NCBI RefSeq assembly: GCF_004345855.1
Contig: NZ_SLXN01000013.1
Location: 30,808 to 94,807, forward strand
Direction: 5' to 3'
DNA: 64,000 nt
Source of the DNA: Sphingomonas sp. BK235
GTDB lineage: Bacteria; Pseudomonadota; Alphaproteobacteria; Sphingomonadales; Sphingomonadaceae
A model generated the notes under the pieces. That model had not been told where the DNA came from and did not search any database. It saw only the letters and a program-made list of their open reading frames with translations. Positions within the stretch are counted from its first letter, which is position 1, and each line of letters starts with the position of its first letter. Both the position numbers and the translations under genes were made by a program. Positions 23,821 to 32,338 of the stretch are shown one piece after another.

Positions 23821-26800
23821 TCATGCCATCTTCAGCAGCCGCTCGAGCATTGCGTTTGCCTCGCTGAACGGCACGAAGACTCGCGTGCGGTAGGCGATGA
23901 TCTCGGTGAAACAGCCGATCGACTTCAGATAGGCGAGCTGCTGCGCCGGTGCGTGCTCAATCTCGATGCGCTGGGTGCCATTCACGAACGAGCGCCGGAT
24001 CGTCATCGCGAAAGGCCGGGTCACGTCGACGCTGCGACCCGACATGACCGAGTGTGCGATGGCGTCGACCGGCAGGTCCTCACTCTTGGCGATGCCGAGC
24101 TTGGTGTAGAGCTGCGCGACGTGCTGGTCGAACACGAGGCGGCCGAGCCAAGAGTTGCCCTGCGCGTCGACGATGCGGTTCACCGCGAGGTGGTCTGACG
24201 GCAGCGCCGACCAGATTGGCAAGAGCAGGCCCGTCGCCAGCCGGATCGTCTCGATCTCGGTCTGGCCGGCGAGCTCCGCGACCTCCTCGGCCCATTTCGC
24301 CTCGAACATGGCGCGGTCGATCTTGTCCCAGGCGGACTCGAGCAGGTCCGCCTCCCCGATATACTCCCGTCGGCACGGTCGCTGCAGCTCGAGCCGGGGG
24401 ATCGCTTCCCCCTGCTGATCCATCCACGGCCGCGCGCGCAGCTGCAGCGCGACCTCGCCCGAGCGGGCGTTCATGACGAACGAGGAATCCCGCGCCCAAC
24501 GAGCGGTATAGAGAATGTCGTCGAGCGGAATCGGCGTCTTCTTGCGCGCGATCTCGATGGTGAGCAGGTGCGACGTCGCGCCCGATAGCGGATCGGTGCG
24601 CAGCAGCGTGTCGTCGACCACGGTTGCGGTATCAGCCGTGATTGTCTCGACGCCGACGTCGAGCGTGCCCGCCTTGCGCGCCGCGGCGACCCGGGTCTCG
24701 ACCAACGACAGGAACTCGTCGAAGATGACGTTCTGCAGCCCGATCGGCAGTGCGAGCAGGCGGTTAAGCCAGCGCTGAATGGGGGGCAGCTCCTCCTTCA
24801 GGTTACCGTCGTTGTCGTAGAGCTCGAGCCCCGTGCGCGCGCAGAAGTCGTCCATCGTAGTGCTGGTGAGCTTCCCCTGATCGAGCAGGTTGAACCAGGT
24901 GACGAGCGCGTCCTTGGCGTACTCGCTCTCGAGATTGTCGGCCGGATCGAACAAATTCTGCCCGCCGGTCTGCCGCTGTCCGCGCGTCAGTGCCCCCAAG
25001 CTGTCGAGCCGGCGGGCGATCGTCGAGGTGAAGCGCAGCTCGCCCTTGCAGTCGGTGGTCACGGGCCGGAACAGCGGCGTGGAGGCTTGATGGGTGCGGT
25101 GGGTACGGCCGAGCCCCTGAATCGCGCGATCGGCGCGCCAGCCCGGCTCGAGCAGGAAGTGGACGCGCTGCTGCTGGTTCTTGGCGTCGAGGCTGGCGTG
25201 GTACGAGCGCCCGGTCCCGCCGGCGTCCGAGAAGACCAGGACGCGCTTCGTGCCGGCCATGAACGCTGCAGCCTCGACCTGGCTGGAGCGGCCTGAGCGC
25301 GTCTCGACCTTCTGGCGCCCGTCTGAGGTCGGCACGAGCCGCTTGGAGCGACCGGTCACCTCGGCGACGTCGTCGGTGCCGAAATGCTCGATCAGCGCGT
25401 CAAGCGCCGACTTGATCGGAGGCAGGCCGCAGATGTGCTCGAGCATGGCGTCGCGCGCGGCGATCGCGTCCGGATTGTAGACCGGGTGACCCGCCTCGTC
25501 GGTCATCGGGCGCGAACGCACGGCTCCGGTGTCGTCGCTGTAGGTCTCCATCTGGCGCGTGGGGAACGCACGCTGGAGGTAGTCGGCGATATACTCGGTG
25601 GGTGACAGGTCGATCGTCGGATCGGCGCGCTCCTCGGCCGACATCTGGCCCAGCCGGCGATCAAGGATCGCCTCGGCCGTCGTCACCAGCTGCAGCACGA
25701 CCGACTGGTCGGCCTTCAGGTGCTGTTCGATCGCGGCGATGACCGTCGGCAGCTTCATCGCGAGTAGCACCTGGCCGAAGAAGCGCTGCTTGCACGATTC
25801 CAGCCGCGAGCGCGCGGCCGCCTTGGCGCCGCTGTTCAGCGTGCCGCCCTCGACCGCGTCGACGACGTCGGTGAGCTTCAGCGCCTCCTCCATGTTCTGA
25901 AGGATCACGCTCCACGCGTTCGCATAGGTGTCGTAGATCTCGATCTGCTGGGGCGTCAGTTCGTGCTTCAGCACGTCATACTCGACGCCGGCAAAGCTGA
26001 GCGCGCGCGCGGTGTAGAGCCCGAGCGCCTTGAGGTCGCGCGCGACCAGCTCCATCGCGGCGATCCCGCCTTTGCGGATCTCGGAGATGAACGCTTCGCG
26101 ATTGGCGAACGCCGTCTCCGGTCCCCACAGGCCAAGCCGCACTGCGTACGCGAGGTTGTTGACGTCCGAGGCGCCTGTCGCAGAGGCGTAGAGCACGCGC
26201 GCGTCGGGAAGGTGGTTCTGCAGGAGGACGCCACAGATGCCCTGCTGCGAGCCGTCCTTCTTGCCGAGCGCGCCCTCGCCGCCTGCCACGCCACCCATCT
26301 CGTGCGCCTCGTCGAAGGCGATGACGCCGTCGAAGTCGGGTCCGGCCCAGTCGAAAATCTGCTGCAGCCGGCTGTTGTCGGTGCGCATCGAGCGCAGCGT
26401 CGGGTAGGTGACGAACAGCACGCCTTCGAGGAGACGGATCGGCTCGTCGATCTTCCAGTTGGAGACCGGCTGCACGTCCCCGGCCAGACCGCCGAGCGCC
26501 GACCAGTCCCGTCGCGCATCTTCAAGCAGAGGCTCGTTCTTCGTCACCCAGATGTGGCGACGCCGGCCCTGCAGCCAGTTGTCGAGGATGCAGGCGGCGA
26601 CCTGGCGTCCCTTGCCGGCGCCGGTGCCGTCGCCGAGGAAGAAGCCCTTTCGGTAGCGGCGGCCCTCCTCGTCGATGGTGAGGCCGACGCCCTCCTTGGC
26701 TGGCTTGAAGGTGCCCGGCAGCAACTGGTTCCAGGCATGTCCGGCGTAGATCACCGTCTCGAGTTGCGAGGAGGACAATAGACGGTCGGAGACGGTGCGC

Positions 26801-28038
26801 TCTGGCAGGTGAGGGATATGGGCCGGGATCGGCGCCGGGATCGAGCCCATCGCTACGGATTCAACCAGCGCCGTTGGGTGCTCTCCGGCCGCTTCGAAGC
26901 CGATCCGGCTCGGCCGATACGGCAGATAGACACCGACCTGATCGGCCAACGGCGCCGGCGCGGGCAGTGTCGTATAGCCGACCGGCAGTACCGCGTTTCG
27001 GACGGGAGCATGGTAGGTGCGCGCAACAGCTGGCGTCGCTGCGCGGGCGGCGCCGAATAGGGTGACGACGGCCGGCGCCGAATTCGCCACGGCCGCATCG
27101 ATCACGAGCTCGGCTCGGGCAGGCACGGTGATCGCGTCGAGGAAGTCCAGAACACCTCGGCGCTGGATCACCGTGTGCGACGTCCCGCCCGCGACCTTGT
27201 CGATGACGTAGAGCCTGACCGCGATGTCGGTGCCGTGCTTGCGATAGCAGCTCTCGAGGCGGAGCGAGGTGCGCACCGTGCAGCCTGTGAGCACCGCCTC
27301 ATAGGCGGCCTCGAGCTGGGCGCTCGGTGCGAACCAGTCCGGCATGATCGCGACGATGCGGCCGCCCTTCGCGACACGGCGGATCGCGGCCTGCAGATGC
27401 CGCAGCGCGGCCAGATTGTCGGCGCCGCGGCCGACGCTTCGCGAGAACGGAGGGTTCATCAGCACGACGGTTGGGCGCTCCAGCGCAGCGTGCAGGCTGA
27501 CAAGGGCGGCGCCGTCGTGGCCGGTGATGATGGCGTTGGTGAAGACGCTTGCCAGCCGTTCGCGGCGCTTGGGATCGATCTCGTTGAGCTGCAGCCCGGC
27601 GTGATGCGGCACCTGCACCGCGAGCAGCCCGTTACCCGCGCTCGGCTCGAGCACGATGTCGTCCGGCCCGATCGCCGCCATCACTGCCGCGAGCGCGCCG
27701 ATATCGATCGGAGTCGAAAATTGCTGAAGCTCGATCTGCTCCTCGCTGCGGACCGTCTGCGTCGGCAGCCGCTCCATCAGAGCTGCGGCATGCGGCACGC
27801 CGGCGAGGGTCGCGAGCGGGTACGGCTGGCGCGCAACGTGCAGCGCGAGCGCATGCTCGAGCATCTCGAAGCTGGCGCGCTGGGTCCAGCGGCCATCCGC
27901 GTCGGTTCCGCCAAAGGCCGTAGTCATGGCGCTGTTGAGGTCTCGCCGCGTAATCGGCATTTCGCCGGCGAGCAGCTCGGCGATCGTCAGCGCGGCCGGT
28001 CGGTCGGTCACCGGCGGCAGATCGAGAAGGTCGGACAT
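23821..28038 (-). CDS. fused DNA methyltransferase and strawberry-notch-like SF2 helicase
   Basis: A 1405-residue protein. Residues about 100-270 form a SAM-dependent methyltransferase (motif I LEPSAGNGLLA near 130, motif IV NPPFSRSVGRG near 195). The rest is a strawberry-notch-type helicase: the ATP-binding GDGTGAGKGRQVAACIL near 473, the DEAHEMGG box near 576, a SATGASDVNNL motif near 620, and the late GLGRTHRTHQ (motif VI-like) near 976. The C-terminal 350 residues are the usual strawberry-notch helper domain. Such fusions are carried by large plasmids and phages, probably to modify and remodel DNA early after entry. Start at MSDLLDL; the leader at 28058-28100 precedes it. Confidence 0.85.
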   Translation of the reverse strand: MSDLLDLPPVTDRPAALTIAELLAGEMPITRRDLNSAMTTAFGGTDADGRWTQRASFEMLEHALALHVARQPYPLATLAGVPHAAALMERLPTQTVRSEEQIELQQFSTPIDIGALAAVMAAIGPDDIVLEPSAGNGLLAVQVPHHAGLQLNEIDPKRRERLASVFTNAIITGHDGAALVSLHAALERPTVVLMNPPFSRSVGRGADNLAALRHLQAAIRRVAKGGRIVAIMPDWFAPSAQLEAAYEAVLTGCTVRTSLRLESCYRKHGTDIAVRLYVIDKVAGGTSHTVIQRRGVLDFLDAITVPARAELVIDAAVANSAPAVVTLFGAARAATPAVARTYHAPVRNAVLPVGYTTLPAPAPLADQVGVYLPYRPSRIGFEAAGEHPTALVESVAMGSIPAPIPAHIPHLPERTVSDRLLSSSQLETVIYAGHAWNQLLPGTFKPAKEGVGLTIDEEGRRYRKGFFLGDGTGAGKGRQVAACILDNWLQGRRRHIWVTKNEPLLEDARRDWSALGGLAGDVQPVSNWKIDEPIRLLEGVLFVTYPTLRSMRTDNSRLQQIFDWAGPDFDGVIAFDEAHEMGGVAGGEGALGKKDGSQQGICGVLLQNHLPDARVLYASATGASDVNNLAYAVRLGLWGPETAFANREAFISEIRKGGIAAMELVARDLKALGLYTARALSFAGVEYDVLKHELTPQQIEIYDTYANAWSVILQNMEEALKLTDVVDAVEGGTLNSGAKAAARSRLESCKQRFFGQVLLAMKLPTVIAAIEQHLKADQSVVLQLVTTAEAILDRRLGQMSAEERADPTIDLSPTEYIADYLQRAFPTRQMETYSDDTGAVRSRPMTDEAGHPVYNPDAIAARDAMLEHICGLPPIKSALDALIEHFGTDDVAEVTGRSKRLVPTSDGRQKVETRSGRSSQVEAAAFMAGTKRVLVFSDAGGTGRSYHASLDAKNQQQRVHFLLEPGWRADRAIQGLGRTHRTHQASTPLFRPVTTDCKGELRFTSTIARRLDSLGALTRGQRQTGGQNLFDPADNLESEYAKDALVTWFNLLDQGKLTSTTMDDFCARTGLELYDNDGNLKEELPPIQRWLNRLLALPIGLQNVIFDEFLSLVETRVAAARKAGTLDVGVETITADTATVVDDTLLRTDPLSGATSHLLTIEIARKKTPIPLDDILYTARWARDSSFVMNARSGEVALQLRARPWMDQQGEAIPRLELQRPCRREYIGEADLLESAWDKIDRAMFEAKWAEEVAELAGQTEIETIRLATGLLLPIWSALPSDHLAVNRIVDAQGNSWLGRLVFDQHVAQLYTKLGIAKSEDLPVDAIAHSVMSGRSVDVTRPFAMTIRRSFVNGTQRIEIEHAPAQQLAYLKSIGCFTEIIAYRTRVFVPFSEANAMLERLLKMA

Positions 28039-28057
28039 GGAAGGCTCCCTTGGTCAG

Positions 28058-28100
28058 GCTGCCATCCGGCAGCTCACCGCCTTCCTCCCCCTTCCCTCTC
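28058..28100 (-). promoter_or_regulatory. leader: purine tract plus 6-bp inverted repeat
   Basis: Minus-strand purine tract (complement of 28081-28100), which also encodes the end of the toprim protein, then inverted repeat GCTGCC-4-GGCAGC at 28058-28073, then GGGAG and the ATG at 28038 of the helicase gene. Confidence 0.55.
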
Positions 28101-28934
28101 CTTCGCCTCGAGCGCCTCGGCCCAGTCGTTGAATGGCGCAGGCGGAAAGTCCGCCTCGACCACACGCTCGTCGGTCGCATAGCGCGCGGCGCTACGCGCG
28201 ACGGCGCGCAGCCCGGCCAGGTCGTTGTCGCCTGCGAGGATGAGCTTCGTCACCGTGGACGGAATCGTCAGCACGTCGAGCCGGCGCGAGCCGAGCGACG
28301 CCCAACACGGCAGCCCGCGCAGCAGCGACCAGGCGCGGGCGGTCTCGAAGCCCTCGGCGAGGCCGATGGTCGGAGCCAGCCCGCCCCCTCGCCACGCCCC
28401 AGAGCCGAGCGTCCCGAGCGTCGCCTTCTCGGTGTAAGCCGCACTACCCCGATCAAGGAAGATTCGTTGGAAAGCGACCAGGCGCTGTGCCTCGCGGACC
28501 GCCACGAGGAGGGCGGGCTTGAACACCGTGCGGGGCTTGGGGCCGAGCGGGCACCTTGCGTGAAATCGCACGTCGGTGGGTAGCGGCAGAAGGAATCGTG
28601 AGGCGAGGTAGCGCTCAGCGCATGTCCCGGGCACAGGTCGCGCCTCACTCCAGAGCCGTTCGATGTTGGCAGTGCCGGCTGCGCGCGGCGCCTCCGGCGG
28701 CTCATAGCGTCGGCCCAACGGGATACGGTCGAGCTCGCGCAGGACGTCGATGGGGTCGCAACCCGCGAAGCAGGTGACGAGCAGCCCGCGATCGCCCTGT
28801 CGGAGCGAGAGGCTGGGTGTACCATCAGCGTGCGCAGGGCAGCGGCAGGTTGCCACGTTACCGTGCCAGGATCCTCCGAGCGCCCCGACGAGATCCACCA
28901 GCTTCTGCGACGGACGGTTGGCAATGATGGCCAT
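28074..28934 (-). CDS. CHC2 zinc finger / toprim primase-like protein
   Basis: A 286-residue protein. Residues about 28-55 hold a CHC2-type zinc finger (CRCPAHADGTPSL, then LLVTCFAGCDPIDVL). A DUF7146-like middle part follows, then a toprim domain (IGLAEGFETARAWSLLRGLPCWASLG, then KLILAGDNDLAGLRAVAR), with the acidic residues of toprim at GxE and DNDxAG. Probably a plasmid primase or a partner of the helicase gene downstream, into whose leader it runs. The C-terminal residues EREGGGRR are encoded by the purine tract. Confidence 0.75.
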   Translation of the reverse strand: MAIIANRPSQKLVDLVGALGGSWHGNVATCRCPAHADGTPSLSLRQGDRGLLVTCFAGCDPIDVLRELDRIPLGRRYEPPEAPRAAGTANIERLWSEARPVPGTCAERYLASRFLLPLPTDVRFHARCPLGPKPRTVFKPALLVAVREAQRLVAFQRIFLDRGSAAYTEKATLGTLGSGAWRGGGLAPTIGLAEGFETARAWSLLRGLPCWASLGSRRLDVLTIPSTVTKLILAGDNDLAGLRAVARSAARYATDERVVEADFPPAPFNDWAEALEAKEREGGGRR

Positions 28935-28946
28935 GGCTTGCCTCCA

Positions 28947-29168
28947 TCAGCACTTCGCGGCGGGGACGCCGGCGATGGTGTAGAGCGCGACGGAATCGTC
29001 AGCAAAATAGGCTGCGATCAGCTCAGCGTCGTTTTCGCTGTCCGATGCACCAGGCGTTCGCTCACGGACGTAGTCCGCAAGCGCCTCGCGTGCGGCCTGT
29101 TCGGTAGGATGGAAGGCGACAATGTTCTTTCGGCCACGGTCGCGGATGACAAGCACGATACGTTGCAT
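28947..29168 (-). CDS. small uncharacterised protein
   Basis: A 73-residue protein with a strand-helix-strand pattern (MQRIVLVIRDRGRKNIVAF at the start, then EQAAREALADYVRERTPG). It may read as a small alpha/beta fold. It starts at 29168 and ends 12 bases before the toprim gene. A purine tract (complement of about 29246-29266) lies farther upstream than usual for the leader type described here. Confidence 0.45.
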   Translation of the reverse strand: MQRIVLVIRDRGRKNIVAFHPTEQAAREALADYVRERTPGASDSENDAELIAAYFADDSVALYTIAGVPAAKC

Positions 29169-29404
29169 GGTGGAGGGACCCCGTGCCTGGGCGGCGGTGA
29201 CGCAGCCCGTATTGAAGGGAGAACAAGGCCACCCGAGCAGCCCGCTCCTTCCCTCCCTCTCCGCTCCATCTCTACCCCTGTAGAATGGGGTGCTACTTAG
29301 TGCCGGTCCGTTTACCGGGTGCTAAAACCTGCGCTCGTAAGTTGCCTTGGAACTAGAATCGATCGGCGCCTGTTTGTCGACACGCGCTTCCAAAAGAGGT
29401 GTGG

Positions 29405-29674
29405 ATGTCGCAGTTTTCGGCCATCGAGATTGCCAATTGGATCGCAATCTACCTGGCGGCCGGCATCTGCTGCGCCATCGCGATGGCGCTTTCGGTCACT
29501 GTGACCTTGCAAGGGCTCTGGAAAGACAAGATCTGGCAGGATGCCCGTACTGTTCGCGGAGCGGTTCTTCTTCTGCCGAAGGTTTGGTGGCGCTGGCAGA
29601 AGCTGTATCTGTTGTCGACCCCGGTGACGCTCGGCATCGTCGGCTCCTTTGCCGCGACCATGAGCTGGTCCTAA
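29405..29674 (+). CDS. small membrane protein
   Basis: An 89-residue protein with two hydrophobic segments, about residues 8-34 (NWIAIYLAAGICCAIAMAL and on) and 68-84 (LLSTPVTLGIVGSFAA), separated by a basic Trp-rich stretch (VWWRWQKLY). ATG at 29405 is preceded by AGAGG; a GTG at 29399 is an alternative start. No family recognised. Divergent from the genes to its left; converges with the 29679-30971 gene. Confidence 0.5.
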   Translation: MSQFSAIEIANWIAIYLAAGICCAIAMALSVTVTLQGLWKDKIWQDARTVRGAVLLLPKVWWRWQKLYLLSTPVTLGIVGSFAATMSWS

Positions 29675-29678
29675 TCCG

Positions 29679-30971
29679 CTAAAGCGCGAGCGCCGCGGCG
29701 ATCCGGGCAGGCGCTGCCTCATGCTCAATGTCAGCGGGTGTGAGGCTTAGCAGTTCGCCGATATGGCGCATTCGTGGATGCGTGATTGCCTTGGCGGCGT
29801 GATAATCGTCGGTGTCGAAGCCCATTGCCTCCACCACGATCGTGCGCAACTCGCCCGTCACCCGCGATCGACCTTCAAGCAAAAAGTCAGGCCGACATGG
29901 GCCGTCGGGCGTCATCGTATCGAAGAGCGGCTTGCCGATCGCGAGGTCGATGCCCTTGCCGCGGAGCATCCGCTGCGTCTCGAGGATCCGCTTGAGAACC
30001 TTCCGCTCGAAGTCGGACTCGACGGGTACGAACAGGCGCCCGCTGTAGATCGGCTGCGCGTAGGCGCGCAGCGGGGCGTAGCCATGCGCCTCCGGGTATT
30101 CGCCGGCGACAACCAGGACGAGGAAGGGCCCGCTGATGCGGTTGCCGCGGATGGAGGGCGACTGGACGCGGTTTGCGATGTGGACCGGTAATCCGTCTGG
30201 GACGTGGATCTCGTGACCTTGGACGGCCGGCGCGTAGAGGAGCACGAAACCTTGCGGTGCGTGCGCCTTGGGCCAGTTCGGCGCGAGGCTACGCAGCGTC
30301 GCATAGACGACATTAGCCTCGAGCGGCCGGGCGTGGGTCCAGAGCGCCCGCGCCAGCTCGATTCCTGGCGCAATCTCGATCTTGCCAGCGGCACGCAGGA
30401 TGGCGGCAAACCCTTCCTTGATCGACCAGTCCGGGCCAGCGCCTAGCGGAGGCACGCTGTTCGAGCCGGCGGTGTCCATCAGCCGCCAGAGGAGACGAGC
30501 AAGCCGAGGGGTCGAGGCGTTGCGTGTCCGGTCGTCGTCGCTGTCCTCCTCGGGACGCTGAGAAAGCTTCTCCGGCGCCGGCCGGAGCACCTCGAAGAAC
30601 CCCGCCGGTGGATCCGTCGGTGTGTTGTGGGAGCGCACCTCCGTGATGCGGTTGGTGACCTGGTCGCGAAAAAAAGGGCACTCCGGGCGATGCTCCGGCC
30701 GCTTCTCGCTCGTCAGGCGCCGCAGATAGTAGGTTTCGGCCTCCGACAGGAACGCAGGCGTGAGGATAGGTGGGCGCTTGTCCGCGCCGAGGCAGCTGCA
30801 AGCGATCCATCGATGGCCGATACGTGCGTTCTGGACCAGCGTGATCCCGGCCTGCTCATCATGGAACGACCCCGCGCCCACATACCATCGCACCAACGCC
30901 TCGCGGAGTTGAGGCGGAAGTGGAATGCGATTAGGGCCCTGTCCGTCAGTGTCGCGATGGATCAACCACAT
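29679..30971 (-). CDS. DUF1173-like protein
   Basis: A 430-residue protein. The N-terminal part has a possible zinc site: CSC about residue 60 and a late HRPEC pair about residue 95, as in DUF1173-type proteins of alphaproteobacterial plasmids, followed by the LARLLWRLMDTAG helix these proteins also have. The last 100 residues (PDFLLEGRSRVTGELRTIVVEAMG, split by the R-V pair, then YHAAKAI) resemble a PD-(D/E)XK-type core, but this is tentative. ATG at 30971 is preferred to 31034 on composition. Function unknown. Confidence 0.5.
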   Translation of the reverse strand: MWLIHRDTDGQGPNRIPLPPQLREALVRWYVGAGSFHDEQAGITLVQNARIGHRWIACSCLGADKRPPILTPAFLSEAETYYLRRLTSEKRPEHRPECPFFRDQVTNRITEVRSHNTPTDPPAGFFEVLRPAPEKLSQRPEEDSDDDRTRNASTPRLARLLWRLMDTAGSNSVPPLGAGPDWSIKEGFAAILRAAGKIEIAPGIELARALWTHARPLEANVVYATLRSLAPNWPKAHAPQGFVLLYAPAVQGHEIHVPDGLPVHIANRVQSPSIRGNRISGPFLVLVVAGEYPEAHGYAPLRAYAQPIYSGRLFVPVESDFERKVLKRILETQRMLRGKGIDLAIGKPLFDTMTPDGPCRPDFLLEGRSRVTGELRTIVVEAMGFDTDDYHAAKAITHPRMRHIGELLSLTPADIEHEAAPARIAAALAL

Positions 30972-31086
30972 GCTCGAAGAGACCTTCCGGCGCGGTTTAA
31001 AGAGCAGTTTCGGCTCGAGTGGCCAGCTTGACAAGCCCGATTAGCTCCTGCCCATTCCTCTGAAGCGGCGATTCCAGGAGTTTAAT

Positions 31087-31971
31087 GTGCGGCGAGCGAT
31101 CGTTCGAGCAGCCCTAATAAGTGTGGTGCTGACGGGCACAGCGCAGGCTGCGAACCGGCAGCAGCCGTCCAGACGTATCGAGTTGATCTCGATGACTGCT
31201 TTACCGACCGTGGACAGCGAAGCCGTCGCGGCTCCCACATCGGACGTCGGGGTAGATGCGACCCTTCCTGCCGAGTTCGCCGTTCACGATCTCAGTCGAC
31301 GGTACGTCGAGTTTCGTATGAAGCGCGAGCTGGCGGGCCTCGTAGAAGCCTCTCCTCTGTCTCAGCCCACGTTTGCTGCGATCCCGACTTCATCATCGAT
31401 CGCGGTGCCTGGCTGGATGCGAGCAAACATCCAGACAGTCGCCGCGCCCGCTTTCGTTCCAGGCTGCGCGCCGCTGGCTTACCGGCCCTCAGGCTTCTTG
31501 TCCCAAGAAGCCGAAGGTCGACGCGCAGCCTACTACGGCATGATGAGCTCGATCGCATGCGAGCACGGCATTCCGACGGGTCTCTTCGACGCGATGATCA
31601 TTCGGGAAAGCCGTTACAACCCACTCGCTGTTTCATCCAAAAACGCGTTTGGCTTTGCGCAGCTAATGCCCGGCACCGCCTCCTGGCTTGGTGTAAATCG
31701 CTTTGACCCTCAGCAGAACATGCGTGGGGGAGCGCGATACCTGCGGCAGCAGCTGGACAAATTTCGCAGCGTTGAGCTTGCGTTAGCCGCGTACAACGCT
31801 GGACCCGGCCGTGTGCGGGACGGCCTTGTGCCCAAGATCAAAGAGACGCAGGCCTATGTTACCAACGTTGTTGGGGACTGGGTTAACTTAACAACCGCAA
31901 GAAGCTTTCAGCCGAGTGCGTCAATTGGGCCTAATACCCTAGCCCGAAAGGTTGTCGTGCAAACCTTTTAG
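31087..31971 (+). CDS. exported lytic transglycosylase (SLT domain)
   Basis: A 294-residue exported protein: signal peptide MRRAIVRAALISVVLTGTAQAA, a Pro/Ala/Ser-rich linker, then an SLT domain from about residue 150 with the catalytic Glu174 in IIRESRYNPLAVS and the motifs GFAQLMPGTASWLGV and LALAAYNAGPGRV. The GTG at 31087 is chosen because AGGAG stands 6 bases upstream. It cleaves peptidoglycan in the periplasm. On conjugative plasmids a similar enzyme (VirB1 type) opens the wall for the transfer apparatus; no such apparatus lies in this window. Confidence 0.85.
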   Translation: MRRAIVRAALISVVLTGTAQAANRQQPSRRIELISMTALPTVDSEAVAAPTSDVGVDATLPAEFAVHDLSRRYVEFRMKRELAGLVEASPLSQPTFAAIPTSSSIAVPGWMRANIQTVAAPAFVPGCAPLAYRPSGFLSQEAEGRRAAYYGMMSSIACEHGIPTGLFDAMIIRESRYNPLAVSSKNAFGFAQLMPGTASWLGVNRFDPQQNMRGGARYLRQQLDKFRSVELALAAYNAGPGRVRDGLVPKIKETQAYVTNVVGDWVNLTTARSFQPSASIGPNTLARKVVVQTF

Positions 31972-32338
31972 GCATGCCCGAATGAACTAGCGATCGGCGT
32001 TGGGCGAAAGCAAATATTTTCATGCCGCTTTATACAACCAGCTCACTAACGACATCCTCGCGAGAAAATCTATCGAAATGATCGACGAGGAAGCCCTCGT
32101 CTCCTTGCCGGATCGATCGATCAGGATCGCGGTCGTAATGACCGGGCACCTACACATCGCCACTTAGCCGAACCAGCGGCCACCAGATGCATGAGGATAT
32201 CCACAAGCTCTTGAGATGGCTCTCTGGTTGTAAGCGGCATGGCTCCCTCCGGCGTACGCCCCCCTCCCCTTTGAGCCTGACCGTCGCGGCTGCCGTACCG
32301 AAACGCTCCTTGTGCGTAAACGGCTCGGAGATCATCGG
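31972..32338. other. intergenic region with an iteron copy and a short leader-led frame
   Basis: Between the transglycosylase and rep genes. It holds one iteron copy (32323-32340) and, on the minus strand, a purine tract (complement of 32261-32272), the palindrome GGCGTACGCC (32251-32260), GGGAG and an ATG at 32240 opening a frame of about 38 codons (MPLTTREPSQELVD at its start). This looks like the head of a truncated gene. No full gene seen. Confidence 0.4.

Noticed and set aside
31087..31971. start of a conjugation (VirB) operon
   Set aside because: The transglycosylase could be VirB1-like, but no other virB or tra gene is present on either side.
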